Below are positions 1 through 6,269 of a stretch of 64,000 bases of DNA, in pieces. The DNA comes from Streptococcus sp. bf_0095 (GTDB taxonomy: Bacteria > Bacillota > Bacilli > Lactobacillales > Streptococcaceae), in contig NZ_RCYU01000003.1 in NCBI RefSeq assembly GCF_004166885.1, positions 124,001 through 188,000 on the forward strand, given 5' to 3'. The first letter of the stretch is position 1, and each line of letters begins with the position of its first letter. The translations under genes were made by a program, and so were the position numbers. Under the pieces are notes generated by a model. It saw only the letters and a program-made list of their open reading frames with translations. It ran no database searches and was not told the origin of the DNA.

Positions 1-1
1 T

Positions 2-136
2 TATAACCAGTGTTTCGGTTTTGTTCCTCTCCTGGCATTAGGAGGCTTTAAAGATGTGGATCACATGGATAAAGTTAAAGTCCTGGAGCACATTTACCTC
101 ATGTACCAACTCACAGGCGGAGTAATGGACGATTGA
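2..136 (+). CDS. GAD-like/DUF1851 protein, C-terminal end only (cut by window edge)
   Basis: An open frame entering from the left edge encodes about 44 residues ending in LTGGVMDD. It is nearly identical to the last part of the complete gene at 655-1197 (shared CFGFVPLLALGGFKDVDHMD), so the two are tandem paralogs separated by an Imm22-like gene. The family (GAD-like plus DUF1851) is found among predicted immunity proteins of polymorphic toxin systems. Whether the upstream part is intact cannot be seen here. Confidence 0.75.
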   Translation, partial: YNQCFGFVPLLALGGFKDVDHMDKVKVLEHIYLMYQLTGGVMDD

Positions 137-145
137 TAAAAAAGA

Positions 146-168
146 GCCACCTTCGAGGCGGAGTTTTG
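146..168 (+). terminator. Weak terminator after the truncated immunity gene
   Basis: A GC stem (CCACCT/AGGCGG with one mismatch and a TCG loop) is followed by a short T run. It matches in position and partly in sequence the stronger terminator after the paralog at 1206-1228, so it was probably duplicated with the gene and has since decayed. Confidence 0.45.
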
Positions 169-187
169 GAAAATAGAAAGGATAATT

Positions 188-568
188 ATGGAAACAGAAA
201 ACACAGTGTCAATTTGGATTGGCAACTTTGCTACTAAGTTAGATTTAGATGAGTTTATAAATTTGAAATATGATGAAGAAGGAGAGGTGGTTCCTTCATT
301 GTTTTATAATCAATACAATATTGATATTGATGACATTGATGATTACTTAATTGAAAAAGAAGTTTTTGAAATCAGCTTTACAAATTTGTTTGACATGCTA
401 AAGGAGGCATCCTATAATAATATTATTGTAAACAATTTAAAGCAAAAAGGCATAAATCCCAATATTGAACCCAATAATGCGTTGATTTTGATATATAATT
501 ATCAGTTTGATAGCAATACTTTACGAACAATTAACACAGAATTTATAGCGACTGTAGAGTACAAATAA
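188..568 (+). CDS. Imm22-like immunity protein
   Basis: This 126-residue acidic protein begins METENTVSIWIGNF and has a KYDEEGEVVPS segment. That layout (a VSIWIGNF strand followed by a YDE-rich segment and a P-S) resembles the immunity 22 family, whose members are encoded beside polymorphic toxins. There is no signal peptide or membrane segment, so it should be cytoplasmic. The gene is notably AT-rich compared with the housekeeping genes to its right, consistent with horizontal acquisition. No cognate toxin is visible in the window; it may lie to the left or have been lost. The family assignment rests on recognition of the N-terminal motif and was not tested by a profile search. Confidence 0.6.
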   Translation: METENTVSIWIGNFATKLDLDEFINLKYDEEGEVVPSLFYNQYNIDIDDIDDYLIEKEVFEISFTNLFDMLKEASYNNIIVNNLKQKGINPNIEPNNALILIYNYQFDSNTLRTINTEFIATVEYK

Positions 569-654
569 TTAGAAGATAAAAATGAATCGAGTTACATTTT
601 ATAGAGTAATTGGAGTGGTTAAATTCACAATCTAAAATCAAGAAAGAGGAAAAC

Positions 655-1197
655 ATGTTAGACAACTTTATAAAAGTGGCAGATATGCCCCAAGAAGTCA
701 TTGAAAAATACAAAGATCAAGTTCCAACTGAGTTAGTTCAAATTTGGCAGGAAGATGGTCTGGGAACCTTTTTAGATGGTTATCTAAAAGTTATCAATCC
801 AGATGACTATCTAGAGCTTCTCCAAGATAGTTATTTCAGAGGAGACGTCGCTTTTCCTATGTTCGTAACAGCATTTGGAGATATTATTACTTGGGAAGAG
901 AATGCCTATGTGGGAATTGTCCAATATAATATTCAGGATTTGGATATTATGATTAAGCGTATGGATCGTTTCATAGAGTATGTTGATGATGAAGATTTTA
1001 AAGACGATTATTTCGATATTCCACTCTACAAAAAAGCTGTTGCCAAACATGGGCAATTGGCCTACGATGAATGTTTCGGTTTTGTTCCTTTGCTAGCTTT
1101 GGGAGGCTTTAAAGATGTGGATCACATGGATAAAGTAAAAGTCCTAGAGCACATTTACCTCATGTACCAGCTTACAGGCGGAGTGATGGACGATTGA
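655..1197 (+). CDS. GAD-like/DUF1851 domain protein, predicted immunity protein
   Basis: About 180 residues. The start at 655 (MLDNFIKVADM) is chosen because AGAGGA lies just upstream and the 15 extra residues possible from 610 look non-coding. The N-terminal part (VPTELVQIWQEDGLGTFLDG) fits the GAD-like domain, and the C-terminal part (FGDIITW, then LALGGFKDVD and LMYQLTGG) fits DUF1851. The family includes Tdi1-type immunity proteins that protect against NAD-targeting toxins, but many members are uncharacterised. It is a paralog of the fragment at 2-136. No toxin gene is adjacent, so it looks like an orphan or accumulated immunity gene beside a tRNA integration hotspot. Confidence 0.75.
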   Translation: MLDNFIKVADMPQEVIEKYKDQVPTELVQIWQEDGLGTFLDGYLKVINPDDYLELLQDSYFRGDVAFPMFVTAFGDIITWEENAYVGIVQYNIQDLDIMIKRMDRFIEYVDDEDFKDDYFDIPLYKKAVAKHGQLAYDECFGFVPLLALGGFKDVDHMDKVKVLEHIYLMYQLTGGVMDD

Positions 1198-1205
1198 TAG
1201 ATAGG

Positions 1206-1228
1206 AACCACCCTCGCGGTGGTTTTTT
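1206..1228 (+). terminator. Rho-independent terminator
   Basis: Seven-base-pair stem AACCACC/GGTGGTT followed by a T run, 8 bases after the stop of the GAD-like gene. Confidence 0.85.
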
Positions 1229-1298
1229 CGATGAAAACGAGTGTTAGATAAATAGTGAGTCTTTGGATGAGACTCGCTTATTTTGTTAATGTAAAATT

Positions 1299-1322
1299 TT
1301 TTGGTACAAATTTTGGTACAAA
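1299..1322. repeat. Perfect tandem 12-bp repeat beside the tRNA-Lys 3' end
   Basis: TTTTGGTACAAA occurs twice in immediate succession. It lies between the accessory immunity genes and the 3' end of tRNA-Lys. Such short repeats can be recombinase arm sites or scars of an integrated element, but no integrase is visible here, so the role is inferred. Confidence 0.4.
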
Positions 1323-1342
1323 AAACAAAATGACAAACAAAA

Positions 1343-1362
1343 AAGCCTGATATATCAGGCTT
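1343..1362 (-). terminator. Terminator of the 6S RNA/tRNA-Lys transcript
   Basis: A perfect 20-base palindrome (AAGCCTGATA and its complement), read on the minus strand, is followed by a T run. It lies about 20 bases after the 3' end of the tRNA. Confidence 0.8.
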
Positions 1363-1380
1363 CCTGTTGATTTATTGGAT

Positions 1381-1452
1381 GCCCCCTGCAGGGCTCGAAC
1401 CTGCGACCCATAGATTAAGAGTCTACTGCTCTACCAACTGAGCTAAGGAGGC
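1381..1452 (-). tRNA. tRNA-Lys (anticodon CTT)
   Basis: On the minus strand the 72 bases fold into a standard cloverleaf. The acceptor stem is GCCTCCT with AGGGGGC, the T arm is GCAGG-TTCGAGC-CCTGC, and the anticodon stem GTAGA/TCTAT encloses the loop CTCTTAA, giving anticodon CTT. The CCA end is not encoded at the expected position. The 3' end of tRNA-Lys(CTT) is a known insertion site for some streptococcal integrative elements, and here it faces the accessory genes at 1-1200. Confidence 0.95.
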
Positions 1453-1460
1453 AAAAAAAA

Positions 1461-1652
1461 GCTGTATTGGTGCCGAAACTTCACGGTTTGTATTGAACCC
1501 GCGCAATTAAGCAGGTGGGCAACTTGCTCTAACTGAAGCTGCTTCCGCGTGATACGGCCTGCATGCTGTTAGAAGTCCTTTGTTTCCCTAATAATACAAA
1601 AAATAGTCGGTCAACACTTAAGTGTGAAGTCGTACACCACAGCGTTTCTATA
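1461..1652 (-). ncRNA. ssrS: 6S RNA (RNA polymerase-binding regulatory RNA)
   Basis: The minus-strand sequence of about 190 bases is bounded by a long terminal stem. GCTGTGGTG and GACTTCAC on the 5' side pair with GTGAAGTT and GGCACCAATACAGC on the 3' side. The middle is an unpaired purine-rich bubble, and a distal stem uses GCAGG/CCTGC. This rod-with-bubble shape is the hallmark of 6S RNA, which binds housekeeping RNA polymerase. A 6S gene beside rarA also agrees with Firmicute gene order. Eight T residues follow the closing stem, directly before the tRNA, so the RNA may end there or read through into tRNA-Lys. A likely promoter (TTGAAA and TATCAT) lies just upstream. Confidence 0.75.
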
Positions 1653-1714
1653 TGTATATGATACCATATTTCAAAAAAATTTCAAGGGAAAATCTCAATT
1701 TTTTGGAACCGATA

Positions 1715-2986
1715 TCACCTTTTCTTGAGTTGATCAATCTTCTCTTTTGTCGCCCCTAGGGCTCGCTCGTATTTGCCATTTTCATTGGGAGTGAAATAAG
1801 AGGCCCCCTTAAGCTTGTCTGGTAGATAGTCCTGTTGGACCCAATTGCCAGGATAATTGTGGGGATACTTGTAGTCTTGGGCATTTCCCAAGGTCTTGCT
1901 TCCGGCATAGTGACCATCCCGTAAATGGCGGGGGATAGGAAGATTACCCGACTTCCGGAGGTCAGATAAGGCTTTGTCCATGGCGACGTAGGTCGAGTTG
2001 GACTTAGGCGAAAGAGACAGGTCGATGACGATGTTGGCGATGAGGATGCGGGCTTCGGGGAAGCCGATGCGCTCCGCTGCCTGAAGGGCTGTCACCGTAT
2101 GGATCTGCGCATCTGGATTGGCCAGGCCGATATCTTCGTAGGCAATGACCGTCAAGCGACGGGCTAAGCTGGGTAGATCGCCCGCTTCGATCAAACGTGC
2201 GGCGTAGTGGAGACTAGCATCGACATCGGATCCGCGGATGGACTTTTGCAGAGCAGAGAGGACATCGTAGTGACCGTCTCCGTCCTTGTCCATGGTGATA
2301 TAGCTGCGCTGGAGGCTGTTTTCCATGATGTCGAGACTGATGTAGCGAACGCCATCCTCCCCTTCCTTGGTAGAGAGAACAGCCAAATCGAGAGAATTAT
2401 AGGCAGAACGCAGGTCTCCATTGGTCGAAGTGGCGATGAAATCCAAGGCTTCCTCATCGAGGGTAACAGGGAAGTCAAAGCCCCGCTCAGGGTCGCTCAG
2501 TGCCAACTGGATAGCCTCTTTGACCTGTTCATTGGTCAAGGGTTCCAACTCAAAAATCTGTACCCGACTGCGAATGGCAGGCGTCACGGAGAAGAAAGGG
2601 TTCTCAGTCGTTGCGCCGATCATGATGACCAGACCGCTTTCGAGCAAAGGCAGGAGAAAATCTTGTTTGGTCTTGTCCAAGCGATGGATCTCGTCCAAAA
2701 GCAGGACTAGGCCACCTGAAAACTTAGCTTCTTCTGCAATCTCTTGCAGGCGTTTTTTACTGTCGATAGTTGCATTGAAGGTCCGAAAGGCATACTTGGT
2801 CGTGCCCGCGATGGCAGAAGCAATACTGGTCTTGCCAATCCCTGGTGGGCCAAAGAGAATCATGGACGAGAGACGATTGGCCTCCACCATGCGACGGATG
2901 ATTTTCCCTGGGCCGACCAGGTGTTCTTGTCCGATGACCTGATCGATGGTTTTGGGACGCATGCGCAGGGCGAGATTGTCGGGCAT
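1715..2986 (-). CDS. rarA: Replication-associated recombination protein A (RarA/MgsA)
   Basis: This 423-residue AAA+ ATPase acts at stalled replication forks, in the clamp-loader-like family. The Walker A GPPGIGKTS is at about residues 46-54, the Walker B LLLDEIHRLD at about 95-104, and a sensor segment GATTENPFF follows. The C-terminal half carries the MgsA tetramerisation region (AYEDIGLANPDA, YKYPHNYPG). Length is normal for the family. It is transcribed alone on the minus strand, divergent from the DUF3013 gene, with 6S RNA and tRNA-Lys downstream. Confidence 0.97.
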   Translation of the reverse strand: MPDNLALRMRPKTIDQVIGQEHLVGPGKIIRRMVEANRLSSMILFGPPGIGKTSIASAIAGTTKYAFRTFNATIDSKKRLQEIAEEAKFSGGLVLLLDEIHRLDKTKQDFLLPLLESGLVIMIGATTENPFFSVTPAIRSRVQIFELEPLTNEQVKEAIQLALSDPERGFDFPVTLDEEALDFIATSTNGDLRSAYNSLDLAVLSTKEGEDGVRYISLDIMENSLQRSYITMDKDGDGHYDVLSALQKSIRGSDVDASLHYAARLIEAGDLPSLARRLTVIAYEDIGLANPDAQIHTVTALQAAERIGFPEARILIANIVIDLSLSPKSNSTYVAMDKALSDLRKSGNLPIPRHLRDGHYAGSKTLGNAQDYKYPHNYPGNWVQQDYLPDKLKGASYFTPNENGKYERALGATKEKIDQLKKR

Positions 2987-3100
2987 GAGGGTCTCCTTTC
3001 TAGCTTTGTCTCCTTTAAAAGAGGCAGTTTTTATGGTAAGATTGTAGTAACTATTGTATCATATTCCGCTCTAAGAGTGGGAAATTAGAAAGAGGACACG

Positions 3101-3571
3101 ATGCCTAAATATGGATTTTTGGATGTTTTAGAAGAGGAAATGGACAAGGTCTTTCCCTTTGACTTTGAGATCAATTGGGATAAGAAAAATCATGCGGTAG
3201 AAGTGGCTTTTCTCTTGGAAGTGCAAAACACAGGAGGAGTTGCCTTGGTCGATGAGTCGGGGGAAGAGTCTGACGAGGATATCTTCTTTGAAGAAGCCGT
3301 CATCTTCTACAATCCAGCCAAGTCGCATGTGGAAGAAGATGCCTATTTAACGGCGATTCCGTATGAGCCTAAAAAAGGCTTGTCTCGGGAGTTTCTAGCT
3401 TATTTTGCGACCTTCCTAAAGGATACAGCCGAGCTGGCCTTGGATGACCTCATGGATTTCTTAGCAGACGAAGAAGCAGAGAGCTTTGAGATCGTCTGGA
3501 ACCAAGAAGTCTTTGAAGAAGGAAAAGTTGGCCTAGAAGAAAGCACCTTTTACCCTTATCCGAGATATTAG
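3101..3571 (+). CDS. DUF3013 family protein
   Basis: A 156-residue, strongly acidic cytoplasmic protein (MPKYGFLDVLEEEMDKVFPF). The sequence fits the streptococcal/lactococcal DUF3013 family, which has no known function. It has no membrane segment or catalytic motif that I recognise. Its place between rarA and the prmA-rsmE-relA block is typical for streptococci. The start has AGAGGA about 8 bases upstream. Confidence 0.8.
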   Translation: MPKYGFLDVLEEEMDKVFPFDFEINWDKKNHAVEVAFLLEVQNTGGVALVDESGEESDEDIFFEEAVIFYNPAKSHVEEDAYLTAIPYEPKKGLSREFLAYFATFLKDTAELALDDLMDFLADEEAESFEIVWNQEVFEEGKVGLEESTFYPYPRY

Positions 3572-3623
3572 AAAAGATTCTAAGTGTTTTTTGAATACTG
3601 GATTCAAGGAGAAGGGGAAAACT

Positions 3624-4001
3624 ATGCTAGAAAAAGTCAAACAGTTTTTCAGGAGAAGGTCAGATAAATCTGAGCAATCAGTTTGCATTCTTCCCCGCAA
3701 TCGCTTTGCGGATTTAGATTTTGAGCGAGTATTGAAGTCAGGAACTCGTTGTTGTGTTGATGAAGATGGGCACTATGCTGAGGATGGTAAAATCACATTA
3801 TTTGAATTTTCTATAGACTTTGCAGAATTTGAGTTCATAGGTGATTTCAAAATTGAGGAGGAAGATCAGTTTAAGCAACTATTAGCTCGTTTGAATAGTT
3901 TTGACAATGCCATTCAGTCCCATTTGGAAAGCGAGTTGCAACAACCTATCCCTCGGTTTGCCAAGAATCTCGGCTATACTCAGAAAAGGTTATGGCTCTG
4001 A
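3624..4001 (+). CDS. Uncharacterised protein with a probably foreign C-terminus
   Basis: About 125 residues from the ATG at 3624, which follows AGGAGAAGGGG; the upstream start at 3591 lacks a ribosome site. The N-terminus is basic (MLEKVKQFFRRR), and the body has FEFSIDFAEFEFIGDF. The last 15-20 residues (RFAKNLGYTQKRLWL) come from DNA that in another frame encodes the end of an acetyltransferase. The normal C-terminus therefore seems to have been lost in a deletion that joined two genes. I do not recognise the family. Confidence 0.6.
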   Translation: MLEKVKQFFRRRSDKSEQSVCILPRNRFADLDFERVLKSGTRCCVDEDGHYAEDGKITLFEFSIDFAEFEFIGDFKIEEEDQFKQLLARLNSFDNAIQSHLESELQQPIPRFAKNLGYTQKRLWL

Positions 4002-4179
4002 GGGATTGCGCTTGCTAGAAGAGGAATTTCCAACCATCACACAGTGGGATTTGTGTACGGTATTACAGGATGCAGGCATGGTCGCCTTTTACGAGAAAAA
4101 CGGCTATCGTCAAACCCATATTGAGCCTGAAAAAGAAGGCATGGATATGGTCTACATGAAAAAATTGATAGAGAAATAG
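3978..4179 (+). pseudogene. GNAT acetyltransferase remnant (C-terminal part)
   Basis: The frame encodes RKGYGSEGLRLLEEEF, which resembles the acetyl-CoA-binding motif A of GNAT enzymes (R-x-x-G-x-G). It then reads VAFYEKNGY, the usual late motif, and ends with MDMVYMKKL. The first two thirds of a GNAT protein are missing, and it overlaps out of frame with the end of the preceding gene. It is best read as the surviving tail of an acetyltransferase gene after a deletion. Confidence 0.65.
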
Positions 4180-4182
4180 AAA

Positions 4183-4217
4183 GGACGGTTCAGTTAAATT
4201 TTTAAACTGAACCCGCC
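4183..4217 (+). terminator. Long hairpin after the GNAT remnant
   Basis: Arms GGTTCAGTT and AACTGAACC, extended by GGaCG/CGcCC, form a strong hairpin directly after the stop. There is no T run, so it may be a processing or insertion structure rather than a true terminator. Confidence 0.45.
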
Positions 4218-4223
4218 CTAAAC

Positions 4224-4288
4224 ACGGTGCCAAAAAGATAAACTTCTCTTAGACACAAACGTCTTCAGAGAGTTTCCTATTTTGGCTT
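4224..4288. repeat. Imperfect inverted repeat
   Basis: GCCAAAAAGATAAACTTCTCT-like and AGAGAGTTTCCTATTTTGGC arms of about 20 bases face each other across a 20-base centre, just before prmA. It could be a small degenerate mobile element or a hairpin in the prmA leader. Confidence 0.4.
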
Positions 4289-4316
4289 TGTGTTTTACGG
4301 GCTTGGTATCTTAATA

Positions 4317-5267
4317 ATGGAAACATGGCAAGAGTTAAAAGTTACAGTCAAGCGTGAGGGAGAGGAGTTGGTCTCCAATCTCTTGATTGAGTTAGGTGCC
4401 CAGGGTGTTGCGATTGAAGACAGTATGGACTATGTGGGCAACGTCGATCGCTTTGGTGAGATTTTCCCTGAGGTCGAGCAACAAGAAGAAATTGTGGTGA
4501 CAGCCTACTATCCTGAAACGGTTGATGTGGTAGCGGTTGAAGCGGACTTGCAGGCTCGCTTAGCAGAATTGACGGATTTTATGGACTTAGGAGAAGTCAA
4601 GATTGGTACTACTGCCTTGGCGGAGGAAGACTGGGCCGACAACTGGAAGAAATACTATGAACCAGCTCGCATCACTCATGACTTGACAATTGTGCCGTCA
4701 TGGACGGACTATGAGGCGACTGCTGGAGAAAAGATTATCAAGCTGGATCCTGGTATGGCCTTTGGAACAGGAACCCACCCAACAACCAAGATGAGCCTCT
4801 TTGCCTTGGAGCAAGTCCTTCGTGGCGGGGAGACAGTGCTAGATGTGGGGACAGGATCAGGCGTCCTTTCCATTGCCAGCTCCCTTCTCGGTGCCAAGGA
4901 AATCTTTGCCTATGACTTGGATGATGTAGCGGTTCGCGTCGCTCAGGAAAATATTGAGCTCAATCCGGGAATGGAAAACATCCATGTAGCTCCAGGCGAT
5001 TTGCTGAAAGGCGTGGAGATTGAGGCAGATGTCATCGTGGCCAATATCTTGGCAGATATCCTTATCCATCTGACAGAGGATGCTTATCGTTTGGTCAAGG
5101 ACGAAGGTTACCTGATCATGAGTGGCATTATCAAGGACAAGTGGAACATGGTGCGTGAGTCGGCTGAATCGGCTGGATTTTTCCTTGAAACCCACATGAT
5201 CCAAGGGGAATGGAATGCCTGCGTCTTCAAGAAGACTAAGGATGTCTCCGGTGTGATTGGAGGCTAG
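4317..5267 (+). CDS. prmA: Ribosomal protein L11 methyltransferase
   Basis: The 316-residue enzyme trimethylates ribosomal protein L11 using S-adenosylmethionine. The start [11 protein letters not shown] at 4317 gives normal PrmA length; the GTG at 4290 would add nine unsupported residues. PrmA features are the [12 protein letters not shown] segment at about 151-162, the SAM motif [14 protein letters not shown] near 174, and VANILADI near 245. It is followed within 1 base by rsmE, whose ribosome site lies inside the end of this gene, so the two are translationally linked. Confidence 0.97.
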   Translation: METWQELKVTVKREGEELVSNLLIELGAQGVAIEDSMDYVGNVDRFGEIFPEVEQQEEIVVTAYYPETVDVVAVEADLQARLAELTDFMDLGEVKIGTTALAEEDWADNWKKYYEPARITHDLTIVPSWTDYEATAGEKIIKLDPGMAFGTGTHPTTKMSLFALEQVLRGGETVLDVGTGSGVLSIASSLLGAKEIFAYDLDDVAVRVAQENIELNPGMENIHVAPGDLLKGVEIEADVIVANILADILIHLTEDAYRLVKDEGYLIMSGIIKDKWNMVRESAESAGFFLETHMIQGEWNACVFKKTKDVSGVIGG

Positions 5268-5268
5268 C

Positions 5269-6018
5269 ATGCAGCAGTATTTTGTAAAAGGATTGGCTAG
5301 CTCACCTGTCACCATCGAGGACAAGGAAACCAGGAAGCACATGTTTCAGGTCATGCGCTTAAAAGAAGATGATGAGGTCGCTTTAGTATTTGATGATGCC
5401 ATTAAGCGTTTGGCGCGCGTGGTCAATGTGGAGGCGCGTCAGTTTGAGCTGGTTGAGGAATTGGATGACAATGTGGAACTACCTATTCAAGTGACCATCG
5501 CATCAGGCTTTCCCAAGGGGGATAAACTGGAGTTTATCACTCAAAAAGTAACAGAGCTCGGTGCTAGTCAAATTTGGGCCTTTCCTGCCGATTGGTCAGT
5601 TGCCAAGTGGGATGGCAAGAAATTGGGTAAAAAGGTTGAGAAACTAGAAAAAATCGCCCTTGGAGCAGCAGAGCAAAGCAAGCGGAATCTTGTTCCAAGC
5701 ATTACCCTTTTTGAGAAAAAGGCAGACTTTCTAGCCCAACTCGACCAGTTTGACCGCATCGTGGTAGCCTATGAAGAGTCGGCCAAAGAAGGCGAAAGCG
5801 CTGCTCTTGTACAAGCTGTAAGTGGGCTTGAAAAAGGGAGCAAGGTTCTCTTTATCTTTGGTCCAGAAGGAGGTCTCTCACCTGCTGAAATTGAAAGTTT
5901 TGAAGCTAAAGGAGCAGTCCTTGCAGGCCTTGGCCCTCGGATTCTCCGTGCAGAAACCGCCCCACTCTATGCCCTTAGCGCAGTGAGTGTTGTCACAGAA
6001 TTAATGAAAAACGCGTGA
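5269..6018 (+). CDS. rsmE: 16S rRNA m3U1498 methyltransferase
   Basis: A 249-residue SPOUT-class methyltransferase that modifies U1498 of 16S rRNA. The start MQQYFVKG at 5269 is chosen over 5257 because GGAGG lies 6 bases before it. The C-terminal knot motifs FIFGPEGGLSPAEIE and LGPRILRAETAPLYAL are diagnostic. It forms an operon with prmA and ends in a strong terminator that contains its own stop codon. Confidence 0.97.
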   Translation: MQQYFVKGLASSPVTIEDKETRKHMFQVMRLKEDDEVALVFDDAIKRLARVVNVEARQFELVEELDDNVELPIQVTIASGFPKGDKLEFITQKVTELGASQIWAFPADWSVAKWDGKKLGKKVEKLEKIALGAAEQSKRNLVPSITLFEKKADFLAQLDQFDRIVVAYEESAKEGESAALVQAVSGLEKGSKVLFIFGPEGGLSPAEIESFEAKGAVLAGLGPRILRAETAPLYALSAVSVVTELMKNA

Positions 6019-6045
6019 AGGTAGATCTTCACGCGTTTCTTTTAT
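6008..6045 (+). terminator. Terminator of prmA-rsmE
   Basis: A 12-bp stem AAACGCGTGAAG/CTTCACGCGTTT with a 6-base loop and a T-rich tail. The rsmE stop codon lies within the stem. Confidence 0.9.
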
Positions 6046-6269
6046 ATCTTATTTTATTCAGAATTTATTCGTTTTCTTATTTTTTATATATTACAAATTA
6101 ATGAATTTTTTATAAAAAATGGAGTATTTGTATAAAAAGGGAACCTAAGTTCGGGATTTCTGGCTGATAGTGCTGGAAAGCTCCTCCAATAGCATGAAAG
6201 TCAATCGGACTAGTTTTCATATAGAGCTAAAAGTGATAGAATAGAAGGCAAGAAAGTGGAGAAAACTAG
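6046..6269 (+). other. AT-rich intergenic region before relA
   Basis: No ORF or hairpin stands out. The stretch at 6060-6130 is extremely AT-rich and likely contains the relA promoter, though no -35/-10 pair is clear enough to assign. Confidence 0.4.

Noticed and set aside
2207-3088. Long plus-strand ORFs across rarA, and similar antisense ORFs over prmA, relA, leuS, polC
   Set aside because: They lack ribosome sites, show no family features and lie wholly opposite strongly supported genes.
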